Part shown: positions 16,807-25,636 of the stretch, piece by piece
Layout of the letters: the number at the start of each line of letters is the position of its first letter
Position numbering within the stretch: position 1 is the first letter of the stretch
DNA from: Haliea alexandrii
GTDB taxonomy: Bacteria > Pseudomonadota > Gammaproteobacteria > Pseudomonadales > Halieaceae
NCBI RefSeq assembly: GCF_003719295.1
Contig: NZ_RFLW01000001.1
Coordinates: forward strand, 558,001 to 622,000
DNA: 64,000 nt
Direction: 5' to 3'
Made by a program: the position numbers and the translations under genes
The notes under the pieces: model-generated
What the model was told of the DNA's origin: nothing
The model's input: the letters and a program-made list of their open reading frames with translations, nothing else
Databases searched by the model: none

Positions 16807-17847
16807 ATGAAGCGGATTTTTCACTCTCTGCGCCTGGGCGCCGTTGCCGTCGCGCTCGCTGCGGGCGTGCTCGCAGCGAGCGCACTCGCAGCTGACGAAA
16901 TCGTGTTGAAGAACGGTTCACGCATCCTCGGCACCGTGACCGGCGTGCGCGACGGCGTGGTAACCGTGGACACCGAGTTTGCCGGCACGCTAAAAGTGCA
17001 GCAGGATCAGGTCGAGAGCTTGCGCAGCAGCGAGTCGATTGTGCTCAAGCTCGCCGACGGTACGGTCGTTGAGGAGCCTTCGCTGCGCGTAGAAGAAGAA
17101 ACACTGCTGCTGGCGTCAGAGAGCGCGCCTGTGGCTACGGTCCCGCTGGCCGACCTTGCGATCAGTGACCCGCAGCCCTGGGAGCTGGGGCACGGCTACC
17201 GCTGGAAGGGCCAGGTCAGCCTCGCACTTGAGATGCAGCGCGGCAACACCGATACCGATGAATTGGACTACGGTATCGAGAGCGTCTGGCGTAGCCTGGA
17301 GGATCGCTACACCCTGCGCTTTGACGGCGAAGAAGACGAAGCGAATGGCGTCAAGAACGCGGAGAACTGGACGGCGCTGGGCAAGTATGACCGCTTCCTC
17401 GAGGGGCCGCTCTACTGGGGTGTGAACGCGTCGGCCGAACACGACAAGTTCTCTGATCTCGACCTGCGCTACTACGTGGGTCCCTATATCGGCCGCCAGT
17501 TCCACGAAAGGCCGTTGCTGACACTCTCTGCTGAAGTGGGTGGTGTGTATGTCGATGAGGACTACATCGTTGCTGAAGACCAGGATTATCTGGGTATGAA
17601 CTGGTCGGTGGATGCCACCAGCAACTACATCAGTGAGGATTCCCAGCTGTACCTGAAGCACACCGGCATCTGGAACCTCGACCAGACCGAAGATGTGATT
17701 CTCGACCTGACCCTGGGCCTGTCATTCCCGCTGCTGTTCAACATCGACGGGGCGGCCGAAATCCTGCTCGAGTACGACTCCGGCTTGCCCCCCGAGGTGG
17801 AGAGCCTGGACCAGACCTATCGTTTCCGCGTGGGTTACAGCTGGTAA
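16807..17847 (+). CDS. DUF481-family outer-membrane protein
   Basis: A 346-residue exported protein. A Sec signal peptide (to about ALA, residue 29) is followed by a small SH3-like region (IVLKNGSRILGTVTGVRDG), then a DUF481/YdiY-type beta-barrel (WKGQVSLALEMQRGNTDTDE; GKYDRFLEGPLYWG; LGLSFPLLFNID) ending in an aromatic residue (FRVGYSW), the outer-membrane assembly signal. An AAGGAACTGGGG site precedes the ATG. The family is not functionally characterised. The stop is one base from the convergent DAHP synthase stop. Confidence 0.85.
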   Translation: MKRIFHSLRLGAVAVALAAGVLAASALAADEIVLKNGSRILGTVTGVRDGVVTVDTEFAGTLKVQQDQVESLRSSESIVLKLADGTVVEEPSLRVEEETLLLASESAPVATVPLADLAISDPQPWELGHGYRWKGQVSLALEMQRGNTDTDELDYGIESVWRSLEDRYTLRFDGEEDEANGVKNAENWTALGKYDRFLEGPLYWGVNASAEHDKFSDLDLRYYVGPYIGRQFHERPLLTLSAEVGGVYVDEDYIVAEDQDYLGMNWSVDATSNYISEDSQLYLKHTGIWNLDQTEDVILDLTLGLSFPLLFNIDGAAEILLEYDSGLPPEVESLDQTYRFRVGYSW

Positions 17848-17848
17848 A

Positions 17849-18925
17849 TCAGTCGGGCTGGCTGCGTCGCACGGCTGCCGCCAGCTGTTCCAGCAGGGGT
17901 ACGGTGTGCGCCAGTGCCAGGCAGGCATCGGTGATGCTCTGGCCGTACGTGAGTTGCTCGCGGGCTGCGATGGGCTGGTTGCCCGCCACCAGGTGACTCT
18001 CCAGCATCACCCCGCGAATCGCCCGTTGCCCCTGTTCCATCTGGTCACACAGTGACGACACCACCACCGCCTGGCGCGCCGGGTCCTTGTCGCTGTTGCC
18101 GTGACTGCAATCCACAATCAGTGAGGCGGGCAGCTCGTGCCGGGCCAACGCGGTCGCCGCGGCGTGCACGGCTTCGGCGTGATAGTTGGCGCCAGTGGCA
18201 CTGCCGCCGCGCAGGATCAGGTAACCGTGTGGATTCCCCGTGGAGTGGAGAATGGCCGGCGTGCCCTCCTTGGTCAGCGAGGGAAACCAGTGGCTGTGGC
18301 GGGCGGAGCGAATGGCGTCGATGGCGACATCGATGCTGCCGTTGGTGCCATTCTTGAAGCCCACGGGCATGGACAGGCCCGAGGCCAGCTCACGGTGTAT
18401 CTGGCTTTCCACGGTGCGCGCGCCAATGGCGCCGAAGCTCACCAGGTCGGCGTAGTACTGGCCGAAAGTGGTATCGAGGAATTCGCTGGCCGCGGGCAGG
18501 CCGAGTGCAGCCACATCCAGCAGTACGCGCCGGGCCTGCCGCAGGCCCTTGTTGATACGGAAGCTGCCGTCCAGATCCGGGTCGTTGATCAGACCCTTCC
18601 AGCCCACGACCGTCCGTGGTTTCTCAAAATACACCCGCAGTACCGGCAGAATCGCGTCACTGAGCGGGGCGCAGGCGGTTTGCAGCTGGCTGGCAAATTC
18701 CAGCAGGGCCGCGGGGTCGTGTACCGAGCAGGGGCCTACGATCGCCAGCATCCGGCGATCTTCGCCGGCGAGAACGCTCTCGATGGCTCGCCGTGCGCCC
18801 GCGATCTCATGGCGCTGCGCGGAGGGTAGCGGCAGCTCCTCGGCCAGCACCCAGGGCGTGATAAGCGGTTGAGCGCCGTGGATGCGAACGTCGTCGGTGG
18901 GATCTGCCGCGCTGTGGTCTTTCAT
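17849..18925 (-). CDS. 3-deoxy-7-phosphoheptulonate synthase (class I, AroF/G/H type)
   Basis: A 358-residue DAHP synthase, which condenses phosphoenolpyruvate with erythrose-4-phosphate at the entry to the shikimate pathway. Motifs are IVGPCSVHDP, RVYFEKPRTVVGWKGLINDP, SFGAIGARTVESQIHRE, GFKNGTNGS and DCSHGNSDKDP (metal and PEP ligands). ATG 18925 gives the normal family length; an ATG at 18958 would add MHRSFFPNGIL. Which aromatic amino acid inhibits it cannot be told, so no letter is assigned. A GPH transporter gene ends 81 bases upstream on the same strand. Confidence 0.95.
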   Translation of the reverse strand: MKDHSAADPTDDVRIHGAQPLITPWVLAEELPLPSAQRHEIAGARRAIESVLAGEDRRMLAIVGPCSVHDPAALLEFASQLQTACAPLSDAILPVLRVYFEKPRTVVGWKGLINDPDLDGSFRINKGLRQARRVLLDVAALGLPAASEFLDTTFGQYYADLVSFGAIGARTVESQIHRELASGLSMPVGFKNGTNGSIDVAIDAIRSARHSHWFPSLTKEGTPAILHSTGNPHGYLILRGGSATGANYHAEAVHAAATALARHELPASLIVDCSHGNSDKDPARQAVVVSSLCDQMEQGQRAIRGVMLESHLVAGNQPIAAREQLTYGQSITDACLALAHTVPLLEQLAAAVRRSQPD

Positions 18926-19006
18926 CAGAATACCGTTCGGGAAAAAAGAGCGGTGCATTGTCACCCACGGCCGCAGGCCCGACAAGTTCGGGCGGGTGGG
19001 GGCACC

Positions 19007-20440
19007 TCAGCTTTCGGGTGCCTGCTCGCGTCGCGCCGCGATTTTTGCCTGTATGGCTTCCACGTGCGCCTGGCTGCTGCGCACCCGGGAAATGATCCAC
19101 AGGGCGACCAGCAGGGGCGGTATAACACCGAGGCCGAGCGCGTAGACCAGGCCGTGCTGTGTGGCGAGTGGCACATCTCCCGGGCGCATGCCGGTTTCCA
19201 GCCCGATGATATCCAGTGCCAGCCCGCCGTAGAGTGGCCCCGCGACCGTCGACAGCTTGCTGACAAAGTTGATGACCGAGAAGAATCCGGCTTCCTGGCG
19301 CACGCCATGGTCCAACTCGTGCTCGTCGGTCAGGTCGGCCACAATCGACGTGCTGTTGACCAGACGCACCATGAACAGATACATGAACAGCAGCATGAAG
19401 ACGAAGTTTAGCGCGAACACCAGATTCCCACTGTCGGCGGGTAACCAGCCGAAAAGCTGCAATGGGTACAGCCACAGGCAGTTGAGAATCAGGCCTGTGA
19501 GTGACAGCTGTACCAGGCGCTGTTTGGAAAACCGCCGGCCCAGCGGGCCCATCGTGAGTATCGCCAGTGCCACGCCCAGAAGTGTGGGCAGGGAGAGGAT
19601 GATGGAGATCTCGGCGGCGGAAAAGGCCCAGAAGAACGTCCACACCAGAATATTCAGTGTGCTGATGACGCCATAGGCGGTGGTGGCGGCAATATCATAG
19701 CCAATGAGCAGACGGAAATTGCGGTTGCCCAGCGTGCGGCGCAGATCTGAAAACAGCGTCCACAGCGTTGTGTGGTCCGCTGCCCCCGGTTGAGCCACTT
19801 CCGGTTGTATGTGGTGGCGCGTGCCGAGCGTACTGAGGGTGGCCATAACCCACACCACCGCGCAGGAAAGCATGCCGTAGAGTGGATAGCGCTCTGGATT
19901 AAAGCGGCCATCGACACCGCCCTGCTCCGGAAAAATGAAGGTTAGCGCCAGGGCGGGCAGCAGTACGGCACTGAGGAACATGAACCCCATACGCGCCCCC
20001 AGCACCTGGCTGCGCTCGTGATAATCACGGGTGATCTCGGCGGACAGTGCAAGGTGGGGGATGGCGAAGGTGGTGACGAAGGTGCGCACCCAGAGCGACC
20101 AGAAAAGCAGCCAGCCTGCGAGCCAGGCGCTGTTGTCCACGACGGCCTGTGGCGGAGCGAACAGGCCGACAAAACCCAGCCCCAGCGGCAGTATGCTGAG
20201 GGCCATGAACGGATGACGACGCCCATGGCGGCTGCGCAGGCGGTCGGACAGTGAACCCACCAGCGGGTCGGAGATGCCGTCCCACACCAGGCTCACCGCA
20301 ATAATCAGGCCGGTGACTGTTCCGCTCAGACCCAACACCTGGGTGTAGAACAGCAATATGAACATGGTGTACGCGGCTTCTTTGACCGCGCCCACGGCGC
20401 CGCCAGCACCGTACCAGACACGTGTGCGCAGGGATGTCAT
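19007..20440 (-). CDS. GPH-family (MelB-like) cation symporter / MFS transporter
   Basis: A 477-residue 12-TM protein of the glycoside-pentoside-hexuronide:cation family. It opens WYGAGGAVGAVKEAAYTMFILLFYTQVLG, split over residues 9-37, with the MelB-like VWDGISDPLVGSLSDR segment and AIPHLALSAEITRDYHERS after TM4. Such proteins move sugars, drugs or lipid-like anions with Na+ or H+. A zinc-ribbon gene ends 35 bases upstream on the same strand. Substrate unknown. Confidence 0.88.
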   Translation of the reverse strand: MTSLRTRVWYGAGGAVGAVKEAAYTMFILLFYTQVLGLSGTVTGLIIAVSLVWDGISDPLVGSLSDRLRSRHGRRHPFMALSILPLGLGFVGLFAPPQAVVDNSAWLAGWLLFWSLWVRTFVTTFAIPHLALSAEITRDYHERSQVLGARMGFMFLSAVLLPALALTFIFPEQGGVDGRFNPERYPLYGMLSCAVVWVMATLSTLGTRHHIQPEVAQPGAADHTTLWTLFSDLRRTLGNRNFRLLIGYDIAATTAYGVISTLNILVWTFFWAFSAAEISIILSLPTLLGVALAILTMGPLGRRFSKQRLVQLSLTGLILNCLWLYPLQLFGWLPADSGNLVFALNFVFMLLFMYLFMVRLVNSTSIVADLTDEHELDHGVRQEAGFFSVINFVSKLSTVAGPLYGGLALDIIGLETGMRPGDVPLATQHGLVYALGLGVIPPLLVALWIISRVRSSQAHVEAIQAKIAARREQAPES

Positions 20441-20475
20441 GCCGTTGCTCTCGCTGTGCTCGTTGCCGCCTGGTC

Positions 20476-20871
20476 CTAGCGCGCCCCCCTGATCATGCTG
20501 CGAAAGCGGTCCATCAGTGTTTCGTGTTTGTAGTCGGTAAATTCGCCCGCATCCATGAACAGGCCGTGCTCGCTACAGGTTTCATACCAGATGTGCGGCT
20601 GTTTCGGGTCGGAGGTCTTTTCCATGTCCCGGTGACAGCGGGGGCAGGCGATGTCTTCCACAGAATCCCATTTGCGCCCTTCATCGGCGAAGCCCGTATC
20701 CACGGCATCGCCCATCCAGCGGGCTTTCAGCTGGTCAGCCTCGCCCGTGTCGAACCACAGTCCCAGGCAGTGGCTACAGCGATCGACCGTGATGTCGCCG
20801 TAACTCACCTCGTTCATGCCATGGCCACACTTGGGGCATTTGAGGCTGTGTTGGTCCGGGTTGTACTCCAT
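20476..20871 (-). CDS. zf-TFIIB-type zinc-ribbon protein
   Basis: A 131-residue protein with two zinc ribbons: CPKCGHGM...DRCSHCLGLWFDTGE (residues about 12-45) and CPRCHRDM...YETCSEHGLFMDAGE (about 76-112). Each has two CxxC-type pairs and the aromatic WFD/FMD signature of the TFIIB-type zinc-finger family. A strong AGGAAGAG site precedes the start. It probably binds zinc structurally; the partner is unknown. It may be co-transcribed with the transporter downstream. Confidence 0.87.
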   Translation of the reverse strand: MEYNPDQHSLKCPKCGHGMNEVSYGDITVDRCSHCLGLWFDTGEADQLKARWMGDAVDTGFADEGRKWDSVEDIACPRCHRDMEKTSDPKQPHIWYETCSEHGLFMDAGEFTDYKHETLMDRFRSMIRGAR

Positions 20872-21068
20872 GTCTCTTCCTGCTCAATGCTGTAGATGCT
20901 TGTGCGCAGCGGCGGGAACCGCGTGGCCGAGTCTAGCGCAGCGTTTTGCATTTGTCCCCCTTCCGCTGGTCCGCCTTTTGTCGCGTCGCAGATGCCTCGC
21001 GCCGGATACTCGCGTGCAGGAAAAACTGGTAAATTCTTGCCTCTCACAGCGTTGATCAGGTAGCCCGC

Positions 21069-21698
21069 ATGCATTCTTTGTTCCCGCCGTTGTTAGGCCT
21101 TTTTCTCGCAATCATGGCTTTTGTAGCGCGCGCTGATGAATCTGACGGTGCCGCGCTGTATGCGCCTTGTGCCGCCTGCCACGGCGCCGCGGCCGAGGGC
21201 AACGTTGACCTGCGGGCGCCGCGCCTCAATCACCTGCGACCGGTCTATATCCTCGCCCAGCTGGACAAGTTCCAGCGCGGCCTGCGCGGTGGCAACGAAG
21301 CGAGCGTGGCGGCGCAGCAGATGGCGGAGTCGAGTGACCTGTTGCCGACGGTGGCGCGTTTGCCCGAGCTTGCCTTCCATATCAGCGAATTGACCAGCCC
21401 TGCGTCTTCGTCAACGTTGCAGGGCGGTGACCCGATTGCAGGTGGCAAGTCATTTATGCGCTTGTGTGGGGCCTGCCACGGCGCCAACGCGATGGGTAAC
21501 GTTGCGCTGAACGCACCGCGCCTTGCCGGTGCCGATGATTGGTACCTGCTGGCGCAGTTGCAGGCATTTCGCGAAGGCCAGCGCGGGCGACACCGCGAAG
21601 ATCGCACCGGTCGACAAATGCGCAACATGGCGGCGATGCTGAGTGACGAGCAAGCCCTGCAGGATGTCATCGCTTATATACGCAGTCAGCAGGAGTGA
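21069..21698 (+). CDS. Dihaem cytochrome c (c4-like)
   Basis: A 209-residue periplasmic cytochrome. A signal peptide (to about ARA, residue 22) is followed by two class I haem domains with CAACH (Cys34, Cys37, His38) and CGACH (Cys133, Cys136, His137). Likely axial methionines are in AAQQMAES and RQMRNMAAML. The LAQLDKFQRG and LAQLQAFREG helices are typical of cytochrome c4/c553 proteins that pass electrons to terminal oxidases or dehydrogenases. AGGTAGCCCGC precedes the start. No oxidase gene is adjacent. Confidence 0.92.
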   Translation: MHSLFPPLLGLFLAIMAFVARADESDGAALYAPCAACHGAAAEGNVDLRAPRLNHLRPVYILAQLDKFQRGLRGGNEASVAAQQMAESSDLLPTVARLPELAFHISELTSPASSSTLQGGDPIAGGKSFMRLCGACHGANAMGNVALNAPRLAGADDWYLLAQLQAFREGQRGRHREDRTGRQMRNMAAMLSDEQALQDVIAYIRSQQE

Positions 21699-21774
21699 CC
21701 CTCGCCGGGTGTGGCGCTCGATAGACAGCTGAAAGTTCTCACTTCAACGCCTGAGACAGATCAATAAATAGGCA

Positions 21775-21802
21775 TTGCTTACAGGATAATTACGCCTACA
21801 CT
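21775..21802 (+). promoter_or_regulatory. Sigma-70-type promoter of the AlgP-like gene
   Basis: TTGCTT (21775-21780), a 16-base spacer and TACACT (21797-21802) lie 40 bases upstream of the start codon at 21843, giving a short leader. The region is AT-rich compared with its surroundings. Confidence 0.55.
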
Positions 21803-21842
21803 GAAGGGGTGGTACCCGTTTATCCATTAGAGTGAATTGCCC

Positions 21843-22454
21843 ATGCTGGAAAAAGAAATGTCTCAAGCTGTGAAAATGGCTGAGCAGGCGAATAAGAAGG
21901 TCGAGCAGCTGCAAAAGAAACTGCTTTCCGAGACGGAGAAGGCGCACGCGAAGGTCAAATCTGATCTCACAGCGGCACGCAAGAAGCACACCGCTGCCAA
22001 TACGCGGCTGAAAAAGGCACGCAGTTCACTGCGTGGCAAATCGAGCACGGCCAATCAGAAGCGAGTGGAAGAGCTGGTCAAGCAAGTGCAGGATCTGGCG
22101 GAATCGGTAGCCAAAATGGCCAAAGCCGCCTACGCGTCTTTTGAAAAACTTGTGCCCATCCAGGCTGATCTTGCACTCGAGTCGCGCCGTGCCCAGGCTG
22201 CCGATAAAGCAGCGTCCATGGTGGAAAAGGCGGCGGCGCGGCGCAAGTCTGCGAGCAAGCCGGCAGCGAAAAAGAAGAAAGCTGCCAGCAGCAAAGCCAA
22301 GGCGCCAACCAAGCGCAAGACTGCGGCGAAGAAGGCAGCTGTGAAGAAGGCGCCCGCCGGGAAAAAGGCGGTGGCCAAGAAAGCGCCTGCCAAGAAGGCG
22401 GCGCCCAAGAAAACCAGAGCCAAACGCGCCCCGAAGAAAGCCAGCGCCAGCTGA
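21843..22454 (+). CDS. AlgP-like histone H1-like DNA-binding protein
   Basis: A 203-residue protein in two parts. Residues 1-125 are a Lys/Glu/Ala-rich coiled coil (VKMAEQANKKVEQLQKKL; VEELVKQVQDLAESVAKM). Residues about 130-203 are a very basic Lys/Ala/Pro tail built from short KKAAxKKAPA-like units, as in histone H1 tails and AlgP of Pseudomonas. Such proteins bind DNA non-specifically and affect nucleoid structure and gene expression. The start is ATG 21843; TTG 21837 is also in frame. The repetitive tail is prone to length change. Confidence 0.82.
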   Translation: MLEKEMSQAVKMAEQANKKVEQLQKKLLSETEKAHAKVKSDLTAARKKHTAANTRLKKARSSLRGKSSTANQKRVEELVKQVQDLAESVAKMAKAAYASFEKLVPIQADLALESRRAQAADKAASMVEKAAARRKSASKPAAKKKKAASSKAKAPTKRKTAAKKAAVKKAPAGKKAVAKKAPAKKAAPKKTRAKRAPKKASAS

Positions 22455-22469
22455 ATCGCGTAAGGCACT

Positions 22470-22501
22470 CCGCGCCTCTGTGCCAGGGCAGAGAGGTGCG
22501 G
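22470..22501. terminator. Inverted repeat between convergent genes
   Basis: CCGCGCCTCT (22470-22479) pairs with AGAGGTGCGG (22492-22501) over 10 bases including one G-T pair. It sits between the AlgP-like gene and the sugar dehydrogenase. There is no T-run, so termination is only probable. Confidence 0.35.
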
Positions 22502-22505
22502 CGTA

Positions 22506-23606
22506 TTAGCGCGCCGGTGTCACCCGAATCAGGGCGCCGTCCTCTGCGTCGGTGAGCAGATACACAAAGCCGTCAGAGCCCTCCCTTACATCCCTGATTC
22601 GCTCGCCGAGCTCCGAGAACAACGGTGCCTCATCCACAATCGCACCATCCTCCAGGCTGAGCAGGCGCACTTCTTTGTCTACCAGCGCGCCCACCAGCAG
22701 CTTGCCCTGCCAGGCCGGGAACTTGTCACCGCCATACCAGGCGAAGCCCGACGGCGCGATGCTCGGTACCCAGTAGTGCAGGGGCGGTGCCATGCCCGGT
22801 AGTTGTGTGAAAGGCGACACATAGGCGCCACTGTAGTCCACACCATGGGTGGCTGCAGGCCAGCCATAGTTGCTGGCGGCCTGCAGTACATTCACTTCGT
22901 CACCGCCTTTCGGACCGTGTTCGTGCAAGTACACGGTGCCGGTGCTGCGATCCAGCGTGAGGCCCTGCGGGTTGCGATGGCCGAGCGTCCAGACGCGCTC
23001 GCTGCCAGTGGTGCGAAACGGATTGTCCGCGGGCACGCTGCCATCGTCGAGGATGCGCAATACCTTGCCCAGCTCGTTGCTGCCGTTCTGCGCCTGCTCG
23101 CGGAAATCAAAACCGTCGCCTGTGGCCAGCAACAGGCTGTTGTCGGGCAGGAACAACAGTCGCCCACCGTAGTGCTGTGCCGTGTTCTTCTTGTCGCTTA
23201 CCCACAGGATATCCGCACCCGCGACGAGCGTGTCGCCCTCCAGCCGGGCGCGGTAGATGGCCGTGCCATTGGCCGCGCTGTCCCCCTTGGCGTAGCTGAG
23301 GTACACCAGCTGATTGGTAGCAAACTGCGGGTGTAGCAGGATGTCGAAAAAGCCGCCCTGGCCTGCCACAAACGTTTGTGGCACGCCGCCAATGGCCGTT
23401 TGCTTGCTGCCGTCGGCGCTGATATGCAGAAGTGCGCCCCCGCGCTCAGTGACCAGGAAGCTGGCGTCGGGCAATTGTGCAACGGACCAGGGGTGCTGCA
23501 GACCCTCTGCGAGAGGCTCAAGCTGATAGTCTGCGGCGGTGGCACGCAGGCTCAACCAAAGTGCGGTAAGAGCGAGAAAGCGAAAGGTGACAGAGAAAAC
23601 AGGCAT
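22506..23606 (-). CDS. PQQ-dependent sugar (aldose) dehydrogenase, Yli-type
   Basis: A 366-residue exported six-bladed beta-propeller dehydrogenase that oxidises aldoses with PQQ in the periplasm. A signal peptide (to about ATA, residue 24) is followed by LEPLAEGLQHPWSVAQLPD, RGGALLHI, GQGGFFDILLHPQF, QHYGGRLLFLPD, GHRNPQGLTLD (catalytic His/PQQ ligands), HGPKGGDEVN and YGWPAATHG, the standard Asd/GdhB motif order. ATG 23606 has an AAAGGAAAA site. PQQ biosynthesis genes are not in the window. The sugar is not predictable. Confidence 0.93.
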   Translation of the reverse strand: MPVFSVTFRFLALTALWLSLRATAADYQLEPLAEGLQHPWSVAQLPDASFLVTERGGALLHISADGSKQTAIGGVPQTFVAGQGGFFDILLHPQFATNQLVYLSYAKGDSAANGTAIYRARLEGDTLVAGADILWVSDKKNTAQHYGGRLLFLPDNSLLLATGDGFDFREQAQNGSNELGKVLRILDDGSVPADNPFRTTGSERVWTLGHRNPQGLTLDRSTGTVYLHEHGPKGGDEVNVLQAASNYGWPAATHGVDYSGAYVSPFTQLPGMAPPLHYWVPSIAPSGFAWYGGDKFPAWQGKLLVGALVDKEVRLLSLEDGAIVDEAPLFSELGERIRDVREGSDGFVYLLTDAEDGALIRVTPAR

Positions 23607-23669
23607 GGGCTTTTCCTTTGCGGGGCGCCGGGTCATTATAAACACTCCCTGCACTACCGGTAGTCGCCC

Positions 23670-24113
23670 ATGATTCGTGTCCTGAAAGCTTTTTTCCCCG
23701 CGGTGTTGCTTGCCTACGTAACCGCCAGCCTGCTCGCCACGCAGACAGTGCTCGCCAATCTCGGCGATATGGGGGTGGTCGTGCCCCTGGCGGTGCGGCT
23801 GGAGGCCAGCCTGCACGACTTGCTCGGCATGATCGCCTATTTGCTGCTTATCCTGCTTGCCTTCGTGCTGGCGATGCCCGTGGCGGCGGGCCTGGTGCGC
23901 GCGCACCGAGTGCCTGGGCCGAGGGTTTTCTGGTTTACCCTCGCCGGGTTTGTCGGCGTGCTGATGTTGCATCTGATCATGCGGGAGGTGCTGGGCATCT
24001 GGGTTATCGCTGCGGCGCGGGAGTGGCCCGGTCTGCTGCTACAATGCAGTGCGGGCGCGCTGGGAGGGTGGCTGTTCAGCATCATGAGTCAAGCACATCC
24101 TGCGCAAGCCTGA
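23670..24113 (+). CDS. Small four-TM membrane protein of unknown function
   Basis: A 147-residue protein with four predicted membrane segments (residues about 7-28, 48-72, 88-108 and 120-140) and no recognised motif. It is divergent from the sugar dehydrogenase (63 bases between starts, containing TTATAAA) and convergent with hemN. I do not recognise the family. Confidence 0.65.
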   Translation: MIRVLKAFFPAVLLAYVTASLLATQTVLANLGDMGVVVPLAVRLEASLHDLLGMIAYLLLILLAFVLAMPVAAGLVRAHRVPGPRVFWFTLAGFVGVLMLHLIMREVLGIWVIAAAREWPGLLLQCSAGALGGWLFSIMSQAHPAQA

Positions 24114-24132
24114 GCGCAACGAGTGTGCTGCC

Positions 24133-25551
24133 CTAGATGATGCGCGAGAACCGGCTCCCGGTGAGCTGTGTGTGGTCGATATAGGCGTCAAACTCCATGC
24201 ACAGGCGGCGCACCAGCAGTCGCCCGGCGGGTAGTACGCGGATACCACCCGGGTGCAGATCGATCAGGCCGTCGCGCGCCAATGCGGGCAGCCGTTCCAG
24301 CTCTTGTGCAAAATAGTCCACAAAACGTATGCCGAACGGTTCTTCGATGACGGCGTAGTCCAGGGCAAAGTTGCAGATGAGCTCATTGATCACTGCCTTG
24401 CGCAGCCGGTCGTCGTCGGTGAGAGTGATACGCTTCGCCAGTGGCAGCTGGCCCGCCTCGATCGCGCGGGTATAGGATGCCACATCCTTGTGGTTCTGGA
24501 AGTGATTGTTGCCGAGCGCATTGATGGCAGACACGCCAAAGGCCAGCAGATCGCAGTCCTTGTGTGTGGAGTAGCCCTGGAAGTTGCGGTGCAGCGTGCC
24601 CTGCATCTGGGCGAGAGCCAGTTCGTCTCCGGGGAGAGCGAAATGGTCCATGCCGATGTATTCGTAGCCGGCTGCCAACAACTGCTCGATGCTCTGGTGC
24701 AGGATGGCCATTTTCACGGCCGGCTCGGGAAGTTGCCGTTCGTCAATCTGGCGCTGCGTTTTGAACATCTGTGGCATGTGCGCATAGTTGAACAGTGAGA
24801 GGCGGTCCGGCCGCAGGGCGATGACCTGTTCAAGGGTGCGGGCAAAGGAGTTTTCGCTCTGGCGCGGCAGCCCGTAAATCAGGTCCATGCTCAGCGACTT
24901 GAAGTGCTCGGCACGAATGGCGGCTACCAGCGCTGTGACTTCATCCACGCTGTTGAAGCGATTGACGGCCTGCTGCACGTCCGCATCAAAATCCTGTACG
25001 CCCATGCTCACGCGGTTGAAACCGAGGCGGCGCAAATGCGCGATACGGGTGGTAGCCATACCGCCCGGGTGGATTTCGATGGAGAACTCGCCGCTGTCGT
25101 CATCTGCCAAGTGGAAGTGGCGCCGGGTCTGTGCCATCAGTTCCTGCATCTCGGCGTCCGAGATATAGGTGGGGGTGCCGCCACCCCAGTGCAGCTGGCG
25201 CACCGTGCGATCCGGGTTCACATGCTCTGCCTGCAGCGCGATTTCGCGGTATAGCACCTGCAGGTAGTCGGTTGCCCGTTGCCGGTTCGCAGTGATGATC
25301 TTGTTGCAGGCGCAGTAGTAGCAGACGGTGTTGCAGAACGGGATATGAAAATACAGCGACAGCGGTGCACTCGACACGTTGCTGGCCTGTATCGCTTCGC
25401 GCCACAGCGAGTCGCTGACATCCTCCTGAAACTGGGCGGCGGTCGGGTACGAGGTATAGCGCGGCCCCGCGAGGTTGTAGCGCGCGATCAGCGCGGGGTC
25501 CCACAGGGAGTCGCCGGTCAATTGGGCTTGAGCCACGTGTAGCGCGGTCAT
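24133..25551 (-). CDS. hemN: Oxygen-independent coproporphyrinogen III dehydrogenase HemN
   Basis: A 472-residue radical SAM enzyme that decarboxylates coproporphyrinogen III to protoporphyrinogen IX without oxygen. The 4Fe-4S cluster ligands are C73, C77 and C80 (CNTVCYYC), followed by C82, as in true HemN. Further motifs are LHWGGGTPTY, SIEIHPGG, RVSMGVQDF, DLIYGLPRQ, and the YIGMDHFALP and FQGYSTHKDCDLLAFGVSAI blocks (split 300-345). The ribosome site is AGGTACC. A near-perfect FNR/Anr promoter precedes it, so it should be induced when oxygen is low. Confidence 0.97.
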   Translation of the reverse strand: MTALHVAQAQLTGDSLWDPALIARYNLAGPRYTSYPTAAQFQEDVSDSLWREAIQASNVSSAPLSLYFHIPFCNTVCYYCACNKIITANRQRATDYLQVLYREIALQAEHVNPDRTVRQLHWGGGTPTYISDAEMQELMAQTRRHFHLADDDSGEFSIEIHPGGMATTRIAHLRRLGFNRVSMGVQDFDADVQQAVNRFNSVDEVTALVAAIRAEHFKSLSMDLIYGLPRQSENSFARTLEQVIALRPDRLSLFNYAHMPQMFKTQRQIDERQLPEPAVKMAILHQSIEQLLAAGYEYIGMDHFALPGDELALAQMQGTLHRNFQGYSTHKDCDLLAFGVSAINALGNNHFQNHKDVASYTRAIEAGQLPLAKRITLTDDDRLRKAVINELICNFALDYAVIEEPFGIRFVDYFAQELERLPALARDGLIDLHPGGIRVLPAGRLLVRRLCMEFDAYIDHTQLTGSRFSRII

Positions 25552-25581
25552 GGTACCTGGCCTGTTGCAGAATCAGCGCGC

Positions 25582-25623
25582 AGTGTAATGCGCGCGCGCC
25601 CGCAACCGGTTGACCTGCATCAA
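25582..25623 (-). promoter_or_regulatory. FNR/Anr-dependent promoter of hemN
   Basis: On the minus strand, TTGATGCAGGTCAA (25610-25623) matches the FNR/Anr consensus TTGAT-N4-ATCAA at 9 of 10 bases. A -10 box TACACT (25582-25587) follows after 22 bases, which places the box centre at -41.5, the class II activator position. The start codon lies about 30 bases after the -10 box. Confidence 0.82.
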
Positions 25624-25636
25624 ACCATCGCGTGGC

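Noticed and set aside
21751-21765. CTGAG-N4-ATCAA before the AlgP-like gene as a second FNR site
   Set aside because: Only one half-site is good and it is upstream of the predicted -35 box at an unsuitable distance.
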